DNA of 64,000 nucleotides from Arachis hypogaea (taxonomy: Eukaryota > Streptophyta > Magnoliopsida > Fabales > Fabaceae), in assembly GCF_003086295.3 (NCBI RefSeq), contig NC_092048.1, positions 42,470,425 to 42,534,424 of the forward strand, in the 5' to 3' direction. Of the stretch, positions 46,178 through 56,279 are shown one piece after another. Numbering within the stretch: position 1 is the first letter of the stretch; every line of letters begins with the position of its first letter. Under the pieces are notes generated by a model that saw only the letters and a program-made list of their open reading frames with translations, was not told the DNA's origin and ran no database searches. Both the position numbers and the translations under genes were made by a program.

Positions 46178-47619
46178 TGATAAACCACTATTTTATGGTT
46201 TATCTTGTGCTCAATTGAGTGGATTTTATCAACTCTTTACCCACTTATTCATACTATTTGCATGGTTTTACTTTTTCCTTCCTGATTTTGTGCTATGATT
46301 GAAAACATGCTTCCTTGGCCTTATATTTGCTAATATTAATCCTCTCTTATTACCATTAGATGCCTTGATATGTGTGTTAAGTGTTTTCAGAGATTACAGG
46401 GCAGGAATGGCTTGGAGGATGGAAAGGAAGCATGCAAAAGTGGAAGGAATACAAGAAGTTGAAGGAACTGCAAAGCTGTCAGCCTGACCCTCTCGCACTA
46501 AAACTGTCACAACTTGAGCTAAAGAAGTTCAAACGATGCGGTTCCAGTTGCGTTGGAAATCTAACGTCTGGGGCTTCGATTTGATATATAATATGCCATA
46601 GTTGCTCTGATGCTAGGCGACGCTAACGCGTGCTCCACGCGGACGCATCGCAGTGATGAAAATCAGCGTGGCAGATTTCTTCTCCAGCAATTTCTGGGCT
46701 GTTTTCGACCCAGTTTTTGGCCCAGAAAACACAGATTAGAGACTATAAAGTGGGGGAATCCATTCATTCATAATCATAAGCTCATAATTCATAATTTTAG
46801 TTTTAGATGTAGTTTTTAGAGAGAGAGGTTCTCTCCCCTCTCTTAGGATTTAGGATTAAGATTTCTCTTACTTTCATGATTGTTTCTTTTTATCAGGTTC
46901 AATGTTCCTTTAATTTATTTTTCTACTTTATTTTATTGCTTTAATTGATATTTATCTTTTAAATTTAGCTTATAAACCTTTCCATGTTAGATTTGAATTT
47001 ATGTTTAAACGTAGTTTGATGTGTTTCAGATTTATGAATGCTTTTAATTTAATTTAGAATTTTCCTTTTTGGGTTTGGTTGAGTCATTGGAGACACTTGA
47101 ATTATCGAACTCATTGTTGATTGAAAATTGGAATTCTTCAAGAATTAATTTGAGTTCCAATAACTCTAGCCTTTCCCAAGGAAAGACTAGGACCTGAGGA
47201 ATCAAAATAAATTCATCCACTTAACTTACCTTCATAGTTAAAGGTTAACAAAGTGCGAGAAAAATCCAATTCTCATCACAATTGATAAGGATAACTAGGA
47301 TAGGACTTCCAGTTCTTATACCTTGCCAAGAGTTTTATTATTATTAATTTATTTTTCTTGTCATTTAAATTACTTACTCCTTATTTCAAAAACCCCCAAT
47401 TTACAAAACTCATAACCAATAATAAGAACATACCTCCCTGCAATTCCTTGAGAAGACGACCCGAGGTTAAATACTTCGGTTATCAATTTCAAAGGGGTTT
47501 GTTACTTGTGACAACCAAAACGTTTGTATGAAAGGGATTCCTTGCCGGTTTAGAAGCTGTACTTACAACACGATTATATTCTTATAAAAATTCTAAACTA
47601 GCTAGAATCCTCTTCGTCA
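46178..47619 (+). repeat. 3' LTR of retroelement 2
   Basis: Starts TGATAAACCACTATTT and ends CTAGAATCCTCTTCGTCA. Differs from the 5' LTR by scattered substitutions and small indels (for example an added TTTTGGG-type insert near 47062). Confidence 0.92.
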
Positions 47620-47890
47620 CCTTCCTAAACAAGTTTCCAAATCCGATTTGATTAAGCAAGTTCACCAGTTCAATGTCAAACTCTGATGCTCACAGTATTA
47701 GATTTATGTTACTTGTTACCATTCCAAGCTTTTATTTTTAGCTCATGTTTGGGGCAAAAAATGTATGCAATCAGGTATATTGGTTCAGCTTCCATTGCCA
47801 AAGCATATCAATGAAGAGAAAGTTCTTAGTAAAATCAGCCTTGATGAAGTCCATAGACAACCTGCACTTCTCTATCTTGTGCATGTACCT
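47620..47890 (+). pseudogene. folD: Captured FolD gene fragment, continued
   Basis: Continues the exon cut at 39540: DLPKQVSKSDLIKQVHQFNV (47622-47683), an intron-like stretch, then after CAG the exon GILVQLPLPKHINEEKVLSK (47774-47837), the conserved FolD core with the QLPLP motif. It then departs from the family (SLDEVHRQPALLYLV), so the capture ends or is rearranged near 47845. Confidence 0.85.
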
Positions 47891-48074
47891 AAGGTAACTT
47901 AGTAGTAGTAGGAGTAGTAGTGATTACCATTAAGATTAGATTAGATTAGATTGGATGTGTGGTTCTCTTCCTTAATCTTTTAGTTTAATTTAATTCCTGT
48001 CTTTTATCTGTTAAAGCTGTTGTCAGATTCAATTTAATTTAACATATACTACTAACTAAATCGAAAAATATCCC

Positions 48075-48410
48075 AGACTCTTGTGCACACAATTGCAACC
48101 AATGCGGGAGTTGAAGGTGCTGTTGTTGTTGGCAAACTATTGGAATAGAACAACCCTGATCTTAGGTATGATGCAACAAAAGGTTAGTGTTCCTTGTTTT
48201 TTTTATTGATGTTTATATGTCAAAAGATAAGGTCAAGCAGCATCACTAATTGTCCTGTTAACTTCTTTTTCTCATGATCAGGTGAATATGTTAATATGGT
48301 TAAAGTTGGAATTATTGATCCACTGAAGGTTATTAAAATAGGTGAATATGTTAATATGGTTAAACTTTTTGACCCTGATCTTAGGTATGATGCAGCAAAA
48401 GGTTAGTGTT
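48075..48410 (+). pseudogene. CPN60: Captured mitochondrial chaperonin-60 fragment
   Basis: Exon pieces of the mitochondrial HSP60/CPN60 C-terminal equatorial domain: TIATNAGVEGAVVVGKLLE, stop, NNPDLRYDATKG (48084-48183), an intron starting GTTAGTG and ending near 48281, then GEYVNMVKVGIIDPLKVIK (48282-48340). A second, shorter pair follows (GEYVNMVKL, then DPDLRYDAAKG and GTTAGTG again, 48343-48405), so about 220 bp were duplicated and rejoined out of order. Non-functional. Lies on the plus strand like the FolD and PEPCK pieces. Confidence 0.85.
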
Positions 48411-48509
48411 CCTGGTTTTAGGTTTTTGTGAGAATTGAGAAATGCATTTTGATTTAATCTTTTATTTGGTGTGATTGGTAGTCTTGGAAATTTAATAATT
48501 ATATTTTTT

Positions 48510-48665
48510 TAGTCCCACCAAATATAATACTGATCCGTGGCGATTCAGGATTTTGGTAGGGGTTGAAGAGCTTGTTGGAGTTGAAAGTGTAATTTTGTTG
48601 AATATGAAGTGTTCCATTGAAGATCAGAGAAGATGTGAAGCTGGTGCTGAGTGCCAAGGTGATAA
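48510..48665 (+). pseudogene. Unidentified captured exon-like fragment
   Basis: An open plus-strand stretch reading KYNTDPWRFRILVGVEELVG then VESVILLNMKCSIEDQRRCE, ending before GTGATAAG, a donor-like site. GC content and amino-acid mix look like a true exon. I could not place the family. Confidence 0.4.
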
Positions 48666-49790
48666 GTAGCGCTCTTTTTTTTTGTTCTTGTTTGTAGATA
48701 TTGTTTTAACTTATTGTCTCAATTGCCTCATGATTGTTGTAATTTGGCTCTGTGATATATCTATTATGGAGTTGGATTTACTTGGCTGTTGGGGAGGAGA
48801 ACGATTTTGCCAGTTTGGTGTAGTTGAAATTCCATTGACATGGCCTTGGCAGCCAATTTTCCTAAATGTCGAAACATTCTTATAGAAGTGCTGTCATTGT
48901 ATTTTTCTTGAAATCTTTGCAGATAATTATATGTTTGGAAATGGTTTCTATCAAATTATTAAACTTAGTTGCTAGCTGCTAGTTGTTCTATCTAGGTTCG
49001 GAGAAGATAGGGATTTGATAGTTAATCCCTTAATCAGTTATGGCAAGGTATTATATTCTTGGCTTGGATAGTAGTAATGAAGAGATTGACTGAATTTAGT
49101 TATACCTAAATGATCATGGGACCAAAAATCCTAGTTTACTAGAATTTGTAGGATTCAGTCAATTGTGTTAATGATTAAGAATTAAGTAAATGGGACCAAA
49201 ATTAATGTTATTGTTGTGATTACCAAAAATAATAATAATAAAAGTGCTGATAGGTCCCATATATATAATGGTGGTGGAGGGAGTAATTGATGATGAATCT
49301 CTATTAATTCAAAGCTTTTCTTCTGGTGATGTTTTAGGAGGACCTTCAAAGAGAATAAGTGTTGCTACTTTCTTCTATATATTCATTCTTCTCGAAAAAG
49401 CATATATAATTAATAATTTAATACCGATAAATATTATATAATATATAGTTACGCTTTCTTTGAACTGCTATATTGCCTCCTTACTATTTTTAGTTTTTTA
49501 ATTAATTTCTGATCCTCCATTATTAGACCTTCTTACTTTTAATTACCCTTTGTGGTCAAGCTATGGAGTTTATGAATTAGTGAAGAACAGAAGTGAAGTA
49601 TTTTTAGAATTGATAGATAAAATTTGATGCAACAAGAATTTTCGCCTTAAATTATCATGATAGTTGAATAAAATAAAATGGTGGAATCTACTATCTCTGG
49701 TAAAAAATAACAGTATATATACTATTAACTACATCATGATATTCAGAGAGCTTTAATTAGAAGTTACAATTTTGAAGGGAGTGTATGGAG
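48666..49790. other. CACTA interior without recognised gene
   Basis: Intron-like T-rich DNA with short open frames (48682-48885; 49244-49441) that match nothing I know. It could be intron or UTR of the captured genes. Confidence 0.4.
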
Positions 49791-49808
49791 TGCAGTGTCA
49801 CACATAAT

Positions 49809-50113
49809 AACAGGCTGGCTTGTTAACACGGGTTGGTCTGGTGGCAGGTAAGCGTCGTCGGAATGATTGTCCTTTTTAAAGCTTTAGTTGATTACATGTT
49901 TAATAGGATTATTTACTTGTTTAATGCAGGTATGATTATGGTAGCTGTATCAAGCTACCCTACACAAGAAAAATCATTGATGCTATTTACTCTGGAAGCC
50001 TCTTAAATGCTGAGTACAAGAAGACTGAGATTTTTGGGTTTGAGATCCCAATTGAAGTTGAAGGGGTCCCTTCAGAAATTCTTGATCCTATTAACACTGT
50101 TAGTAGTTTGTGT
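49809..50113 (+). pseudogene. PCK1: Captured phosphoenolpyruvate carboxykinase fragment
   Basis: Two exon pieces of the C-terminal part of ATP-dependent PEPCK: TGWLVNTGWSGGR (49809-49848) ending at a GTAAGC donor, then after GCAG the exon [40 protein letters not shown] and [10 protein letters not shown] (49930-50105). The reading after NT is lost. LVNTGW.GG and RKIIDAIHSGSL are family hallmarks near the active site. The intron is retained, so capture was from DNA. In cells PEPCK converts oxaloacetate to PEP; this piece cannot. Confidence 0.88.
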
Positions 50114-50389
50114 TGAGTGTGTATGTCTAACCAATTCAAAATATTATAACCTATAGGACTATCATATTTATGTTGTCTTGAATTTTTATGTTGAATCTTT
50201 ATTTTAGAGGATTATTTATTATTTTGATAAGTTTGTAAATTGATTATATCTAATATTTAGCACAAATTTTATTTTTATATTTAAAAGTTTAGTTGCCTCG
50301 TTATTTAATATTTAGTATAAATTTTATTTCTATATTTAAAAGTTTATTTGTATTAATTGTCAACTATTTTTTCAATAAAAAAATAAAAA

Positions 50390-50736
50390 AATATGGCTAT
50401 TAAAATCGACGACACCCTTGTCGCTTTTTAAATTTAAAATAGACAAAGAAAAATAAAAAAATCAACGACATGTTTGTCAATATTTTAATAATTAAATCGA
50501 CGGCTGTGCTGTCAATTTTAATGAATCAAATATCGACGGCAAACCTATCGATTTTATTAAAAAGGTAAAATTCTCAGCCTCATATTATAGACAGAAAGGT
50601 TGTCAATTTTATTGAATTATTATCGACGGCCTGGCAAGCCGTCAATTTTATTAGAATTTTGAAAAATCGACAAACTTAATAGCGACCACCACTACCGTCG
50701 ATTTTGCTGTCGATTTTAACTGTGTTTCTTGTAGTG
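50390..50736. promoter_or_regulatory. CACTA right subterminal repeat zone
   Basis: Repeated ATCGACGGC, GCCGTCAATTT and TATCGACGGC words up to the CTTGTAGTG end, mirroring 30403-30790. Confidence 0.7.
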
Positions 50737-51338
50737 GTCCCTGCTGGTTTCATCACAGCCAAGTTATAAACTTCACAAATACATCAATATATCACAGAAA
50801 TTCAATATAAACTCAATCAATAATCAATCACAACATCAAATTACTTATTCAAATACTCGAAACCCTACCTTCATGCGAAATTAAAATACTCGAAGCTCCG
50901 GAGAAGCTTTTCGACTGAGTTGCTGAAGAAGAAAACGTCAGAAATTGTCTGTGCCTCATAGAATTTCAATTGGCCGAACTCAAAGAGAAGGGGAGCTACG
51001 TCCCTATCAACTTCTACAGAATAAAAGTGACACCAACACGTAAAGAAGGAAAATACGAACACTTTTATCATATTAAATTTTTTATTGGAATTACGGATGG
51101 CAAAAAATTAAAACCGGAATTTCAGTGGAAGTTACGATTTTCTTCCATGAAAGCTTCGGACTCTCTTTTCCTTATTTCCTTTCTTCTGTTACGGTGATGA
51201 TAAGAAAGGAATGAAGAATGATGATAGGTGATTAATGGAATAAAAGAAATGTGTCACATTATGTATATATATGCTTATATATAAACAAGCAACGTTTGGC
51301 TTTTCCTTGATTTTTGTTTCTTTATGGCTTCGGCCATT

Positions 51339-51341
<3 letters not shown>

Positions 51342-51386
<45 letters not shown>
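51342..51386. repeat. (AAT)n microsatellite in LTR B
   Basis: About 15 trinucleotide repeats. Confidence 0.95.
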
Positions 51387-51571
51387 TTTATTATTATTTT
51401 TGAAATATCTTATTATAATAAAAATTATTTAAAAATCTTAATGAATTTTAAACTCAAAGTATCATAAAATTTAATTTAATTATTTTTAGGAGAATAATTT
51501 TTTTTAAATAAAATAATAAATCATGAATAATTTATTATTTAATTTTTATAAACTCGGATTGTTACACCACC

Positions 51572-51960
51572 AAGTCCAATCTCCAAGTTCACCTCCGCCA
51601 AGTTCAAGCACCACCAATGATCAACTTAATGCCTCTAATACTCAATCTACACTATCTCCACATAATATACACAATATTCAATCACTAAGGTTTTGTAAAA
51701 TTTGATGAACACATGAAAAAAGTGGCTCTTACCTTTACCCACTGAAATTGGTGATGAAACCTAACTAGAACTCAAGCTAGAGCTCCCCAAAAGGACAAGA
51801 ATCACCAAGTTTCATGAACACACAAGCCAAAAATGTGATTCTCATTCCAAATCAAATTTGCATCTTGGTGAGGGAGAGGCTTATCGAAATTTTTAGATAG
51901 AATTGATTGGTGGTTCAAAAAGGGTAGGCTAAGGGAGAAGTATCCATGATTATTTGGATT
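51572..51960 (-). mobile_element. LTR-like sequence A, right part
   Basis: Begins after the CCACC duplication of B and continues sequence A. The minus strand reads a leader-like stretch with GGGTAAAGGTAAGAG, equivalent to the donor-like site in B. A's own terminus is not found; the LINE that starts near 51985 probably truncated it. Confidence 0.45.
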
Positions 51961-51984
51961 AGCTCAGAATAAAAATTGTAGCAT

Positions 51985-52690
51985 TAGTAATTGCAATATG
52001 TGGGATGGACAAAACTGGATTTGGAGTTTAGAATGGAGGAGGCAACTAAGGGATTGAGAAGAAGAGGATTTTGTAGGTTCGATGCACTCATTATCAAAGG
52101 TGACGATTAAAAAAGATGAGGTGGATAAGTTGTTATAGAGGCTTGAATCAAAAGATGATTACTGAGTGAAATCATTCTTAGATGTTTATAAGAATAGAGA
52201 AAGAGGTGTTGAATAAAATATCTACAACTTCTCAAATAAACTATGGAAGGGCCTTGTATCACCCTGTGTCGAGTTACTTATATGGTTTATCATATTGGAA
52301 AGATTGAATACTAGGGGTTGACTATGCAGATTGGGAATGGTTACTCAGAAGGATGGTTGGTATGTGCTTTGCGGAATTGGGAAGGAGATCATTCATCATT
52401 TATTCTTCTCTTACACTTGGTCTTGGGTGGTGTGGGGAACTATTATTTAGAAATGGAATGTTTCCTAGTTTGGTAGAGATCCACTAAAGATTGAATTGAT
52501 AATTAGATGGATAGAGGAGTCCATAAGCATCGAAAAGAGGAATAATATAGTGAGGATTTGGAGGAGCATCACAATATCAGGTTGCATGGTGAACAAAATA
52601 CATACTAGAGAGAATTCCACAACGAATGATTTTCATGCAGATCCTTATTCAGCTACGATTGAGTACAATGATTGGAAAAGGTGAGAGTTT
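51985..52690 (+). pseudogene. LINE 3'-end remnant (zf-RVT region)
   Basis: Plus-strand reading across stops gives WDGQNWIWSLEWRRQLRD, LWKGLVSPCVELLIWF, LERLNTRG, LCRLGM, then VLCGIGKEIIHHLFFSYTWS (the Cys/His zf-RVT motif usual at the end of plant LINE ORF2), WVVWGTII and a final region to 52684. Several in-frame stops. Opposite orientation to the LINEs at 1-1849 and 18425-18870. 5'-truncated. Confidence 0.8.
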
Positions 52691-52836
52691 GGTGGTCATT
52701 TGACTGTATGCAACAAAGTTTAGGTCGATTCATTTGATCACAACAACGATCCCGCCATAGTAACAACCACCCCCACCACGACAACTACCACCACCATAGC
52801 TACACTATCCGCCCCATCACCCCTACACTATTCACC
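52691..52836 (+). pseudogene. Thr/Pro-rich host fragment left of CACTA 2
   Basis: Reads NNDPAIVTTTPTTT...LSAPSPLHYSPP and joins, across the CACTA insertion, to the Pro/Tyr-rich frame at 57518. Probably one former transposon coding region. Confidence 0.4.
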
Positions 52837-53400
52837 CACTACAAAAAATTCTGGTAAAAACAGCGGTTTTTTTTGTATTTACGGCGGTTTGAAGTAATGG
52901 CGGTTTCATAAAGCGACATAATTCTGGGCACCATTCTGGTTATTACGGCGGTTTTTTGAAAACCGCCACAATTTTCTGGGTTAAAATGACGGTTTTTGAA
53001 TAGGTTAAAATGGCGGTTCAAACCGCTGTTATTTCCAGGGTTAAAATGGCGATTCTTGGATAGGTTAAAATGGCGGTTTGAACCGCCATTATTACCCTGA
53101 CAGAGTGGCATTTTAGTTGGTTAAAACGGCGGTTCAAACTGCCGTTTTTTTCGAGGGTTAAAATGGCAATTTTTGCATAGGTTAAAATGGCGGTTTGAAC
53201 CGCCATTATTACCCTGACAGAGTGGCGTTTTGGTTGGTTAAAACGGCATTTTTGAACTGTCATTTTTACCCTGACAGTAGCATTTTGATTGGTTAAAATG
53301 GTATTTTTGAACCGCCGTTTTACCCTGACAGTGACATTTTTTATCGTTTAAAAAATAATTTTTTACCGTCATTTTTATCGCGTTAAATAAATAATTTTGT
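52837..53400. promoter_or_regulatory. CACTA 2 left subterminal repeat array
   Basis: About ten copies of AAAATGGCGGTT(T/C)GAACCGCC(A/G)TTATT.CCCTGACAG-like units, each containing the small palindrome GGCGGTTTGAACCGCC. Likely transposase accessory binding sites by family analogy. Confidence 0.75.
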
Positions 53401-53610
53401 GATTAAAATTTCACAATAGCAAAAAATCATAATCCATAAATGAAATATTATAGAACTCATAAAAAAATATTAATATAATATATAATTTTTTATTATTGAA
53501 AATCAAAAGTAATAACTCCTATACAAAACCTTGTCTTACTAAACTTACCAAAATACAAGTATTGCAATAAACACTAATCAGTCAAATCTACCATCCAGTT
53601 CCCTAAACTA

Positions 53611-53965
53611 CCTTGAGCAGCAGAACTGCTCAGATTTTCAACAAACTTTTCAACATGAAAAGCTTCATAGTAACCCAACTTTGGTGATGAAAGATGATCA
53701 ATTGAAGGCACAATTTGAGTGCCTGTACTCAAGAGCCCCTCCAAGGATCAACATGCGAGGTTTATCAACTTTTGATGTCATGCGACGATGAGTCACATTC
53801 TTCTTAGAAACAACTCCTTTAACAACCCTACTGTAAAAAAGAAAATCTAATAAGTATGACAACATAGAAATCACGTGCGGAAAATCAGATAAATTATAGC
53901 ATTTACCTTTCAATGCGGCTAGCACAAGCAATGCATTTGACTTTCACATTTGCAATTTCCTTTTT
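53611..53965 (-). pseudogene. FAB1: Captured FAB1/PIKfyve kinase fragment
   Basis: Minus strand: NVKVKCIACASRIER (53950-53905), intron-like gap, then VVKGVVSKKNVTHRRMTSKV and DKPRMLILGGALEY (53835-53725), followed after a frame change by GTQIVPSIDHLSSPKLGYYE and AFHVEKFVENLSSS (53722-53620). These are parts of the chaperonin-like domain of plant phosphatidylinositol-3-phosphate 5-kinase. In the intact protein some 65-75 residues, as I recall, separate GGALEY from GTQIVPSI; here they are joined directly. Frameshifted and partial, hence non-functional. Confidence 0.85.
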
Positions 53966-54086
53966 TTTTGGTTCAGAATCTAAAAGAGGAGAAAACAATG
54001 AAATGAAACAAGTAAACAACATCATATATTATTGAAAACATGTTGGAGTGTGAAGAAAGAAAGAAAAAAAAAAGAAACTTGCCTAG
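53966..54086. other. Intron-like spacer in CACTA 2
   Basis: Short AT-rich DNA between the FAB1 and CTP synthase pieces. Confidence 0.4.
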
Positions 54087-54171
54087 TAAATCTTCCCAGT
54101 GGTTATGTTATTATCACGAGTCAACTTGATATCCATAAAGCGCTCATAGTTTCCAAGGTCTAGGTCCACCT
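54087..54171 (-). pseudogene. Captured CTP synthase exon
   Basis: Minus strand after an AG acceptor: VDLDLGNYERFMDIKLTRDN then NITTGKIY, followed by TAG where CAG (Gln) is expected at the exon end, then GCAAGT. This is the strongly conserved synthetase-domain motif D.D.GNYERF...L...NNITTGKIY of CTP synthase, which makes CTP from UTP and glutamine. Only about 28 residues are present. Confidence 0.85.
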
Positions 54172-55065
54172 ATCAAGATTCATCATTTCTCTTTTTATGA
54201 TTCTACTAAAAAAAGTAAGAAATTAACAAACACCATGTGCTTTTGATCTATTCACTCAGAAAAATTTTGCCTAAAGTTGCTACCTAACAAACACCATGTG
54301 CAAAATTTCACATTTTCTGTGCACATTTTAAGTCACCTCTCAATGAGGGGATAAAAGCTAAAAACCTAAGGCTCCAATTGAGCAACATATCAATTTTTTA
54401 TTGAATCTTAACATGAAGGTTCTTAAAGATTACTATTAAGAATGAAGTAACAAAATTCATGTCCAGTACCATCATAATTTGTATAAGAGATTTGATAAAT
54501 GGAGCCTGTTAATTTGTTTAAAGATATTGGACTCTTTTGATTCTTTTAAATAAACTATTTAAAATAAAAGAAAAGTACAAGAATAAAAATAGCTATAGTT
54601 GCATATAATATTATATTATATTATTGTTACTAATGAAGAGAAGATCAGATAGTGATTGTTGGATTAAACAAGTGATCAAGACCCCTTAATTACTTGAATA
54701 ATATTATATACTTATATCATGGATCACAATGTCATAGAAACAAAAAAAAATACTAATATAGTACAATTCATCACTATAAAGTCAACCCATTTTTATTCCT
54801 TGAAAATAAATATATACAAATGTGTATAGATTTTTCAAATATATTCCCATTCTTACTTCCATGAGAAAGTATGCGAGGGAGAATAACTTACTTCCATCTT
54901 TTAAATATATTCCCATTCTTCTTATTCTTTTCCGTCCCCTGTCATATACTCCAAAATAAATAACCAGTGTTTGTTAGTATAAATAAATAGCAGGCCATTT
55001 GTTAGTATAAATAAATATATAATCTAAATGAATATGAGGTGTGTAGATTAAGAGAAGAGAGCACA
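54172..55065. other. CACTA 2 interior, no recognised gene
   Basis: AT-rich, intron- or UTR-like. Contains a repeated TTTTAAATATATTCCCATTCTT near 54836 and 54898. Confidence 0.4.
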
Positions 55066-55165
55066 CTGAATTAAGTGAAAATTCTCCAGATTTAGCAGCA
55101 AAGGGTGTTGTGATGTATCTTCTAGTGGCTGTGAATGCTTGGGGATCAGCCAAATTGAAGTTGTT
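55066..55165 (-). pseudogene. Unidentified captured exon-like fragment
   Basis: Minus strand YNNFNLADPQAFTATRRYIT then TPFAAKSGEFS. The amino-acid mix is that of a genuine exon. Family not recognised. Confidence 0.35.
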
Positions 55166-55310
55166 ATAGCAGTGGACAAAGATATATGACATTTTTTTCT
55201 TCCCTTTCCCTTCTAGGTAGTTATATACTCCTTCCTCCTCTCTTATAACAATGGACAAAGAAGACAATGAATGCTTAACGGATTTTTGAATCCAAGTTCA
55301 GCTGTTGTCA

Positions 55311-55311
<1 letters not shown>

Positions 55312-55364
<53 letters not shown>
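55312..55364. repeat. (TC)n microsatellite
   Basis: About 26 uninterrupted TC dinucleotides. Inside CACTA 2. Confidence 0.97.
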
Positions 55365-55366
<2 letters not shown>

Positions 55367-55930
55367 TTGTGCAGTTAGACGCTCTTCAAAACTGTAGAAA
55401 ATTAAAATTGAAGAATGCAAGATCAAATTTGTAATAGATTGCAAACAAGTTCATCACTACAAACTAGTTATTCTACATTAAATATTATATGTAGTAAAAA
55501 GAGATTCAAGGCTAAAAAACTTAACTAGTCAAAGACATACAGCTAAACATAAGTATACTTCCTTTTCTTTTGGTGGAGAAAAGAAAAGTGGGATCAAGGT
55601 TGCATCATTTCTACTTCTAGGCCAGTGCATGCCGAGAGCCCCAATGACATCTCAGCGTATTTATTATAGATGGTCTACAACCAAGGACTAAAAGAGAATC
55701 AAACCCAATTCCTTTGATCTTACCAGTTGAGCCAACCCTTATTTGCAAAATCCTAGAAGATCATCCTTCCGTCATTAACATCATCCACTACAATATTTCC
55801 ATGATGCTGCATGGCCAAGTTAAATATTAGTAACACATGAGAAGAAGTATCAAATCCAGCTAAGCTATTAACACAAAACAATTACATGTCTTGAAATAGT
55901 GTTTAAAAAATTGATCTGAAATGAAATGAA
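55365..55930. other. CACTA 2 interior, no recognised gene
   Basis: One short exon-like stretch on the minus strand near 55800-55740 (GNIVVDDVNDGRMIF) is not identifiable. Confidence 0.35.
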
Positions 55931-55934
55931 ATGA

Positions 55935-56035
55935 AATAATTGTATCTCACTTTTTCTTCTCATGCTGGTCCTTGACAAGAAGTGCAGAACCAAAAGCACC
56001 TTTTTCGATTTTCTCAAGTACTTCGTATATATATA
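55935..56035 (-). pseudogene. Captured NEK-type protein kinase exon
   Basis: Minus strand: EVLEKIEKGAFGSALLVKDQ then HEKKK and stop. It corresponds to the N-terminal glycine-rich loop (family form YEVLEQIGKGAFGSALLV) of plant NIMA-related kinases. The first loop Gly of GKG is Glu here, and the catalytic Lys and all later subdomains are missing. Confidence 0.8.
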
Positions 56036-56279
56036 TATATATGTTTCCACTGTTGATGCGCCTCCTTGGTTGAGAAAACACTGTTGCGCCTCATCATATA
56101 TATATTCCCACCATTCAATTTCTTTTATCTAGTCATTTTTTGTACATCTATTCTTAATCAATGCATTTTGATACAAATTAAAATAAGAGACATACATTAC
56201 AATCTCGTATAGATCTTTAAGATTATCAATAAAAGTGAAATACCTTAACAAAACGAAGGTGAAGAACAACAAATTTTCC

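Larger units (their letters stand above)
39546..47619 (+). mobile_element. Non-autonomous LTR retroelement 2 (tRNA-Asp primed)
   Basis: LTRs at 39546-40979 and 46178-47619, flanked by the duplication CCTTC (39541-39545 and 47620-47624). The primer site TGGCGCCGTTGCCGAGGA starts 3 nt after the 5' LTR and the polypurine tract AAGTGTGGGGAGGT abuts the 3' LTR. One homologous coding region (41562-43168, broken) and no pol genes. Layout and size (8.07 kb versus 8.13 kb) copy retroelement 1, but the LTR sequences are clearly different families with shared blocks (ends TGATAAACC, GATGCCTTGATATGT). LTR differences look about twice those of element 1, so it is older. Confidence 0.9.
30403..50736 (+). 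mobile_element. 20.3-kb gene-capturing CACTA element
   Basis: Left end CACTACAAGAAACAGTG and right end CTGTGTTTCTTGTAGTG are inverted over about 17 bp. The 3-bp duplication GTC is at 30400-30402 and 50737-50739. Subterminal zones carry many ATCGACGGC/GCCGTCGAT words. The interior holds two nested LTR retroelements (31013-39141 and 39546-47619). Without them the element is about 4.1 kb and consists of captured gene pieces (FolD, CPN60, an unknown, PEPCK), all on the plus strand. No transposase was found, so it depended on one in trans. Confidence 0.92.
28593..51566 (-). mobile_element. Solo LTR B, split by the 20-kb CACTA element
   Basis: Plus-strand ends are TGTAGCACCCTAAC and CGGATTGTTACA, i.e. 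TGT..ACA ends. A 5-bp duplication CCACC flanks it at 28588-28592 and 51567-51571. With the CACTA (30403-50736) removed it is about 2.6 kb, with no second LTR, primer site or genes, so it looks like a solo LTR. A TATATATAAG-type stretch near 51265-51290 on the minus strand, followed by a leader and a donor-like AAGGTAGGGT near 50870, suggests transcription leftward. It belongs to the same broad family as sequence A. Confidence 0.75.

Noticed and set aside
39147..50113. Functional FolD, CPN60 or PEPCK genes
   Set aside because: Only a few exons of each, with stops, frameshifts and no start or end; all lie inside CACTA ends.
52837..53400. Regularly spaced palindromic repeats that look CRISPR-like
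   Set aside because: The sequence is eukaryotic; spacers are not unique and the array abuts a CACTA end, fitting a subterminal repeat zone.
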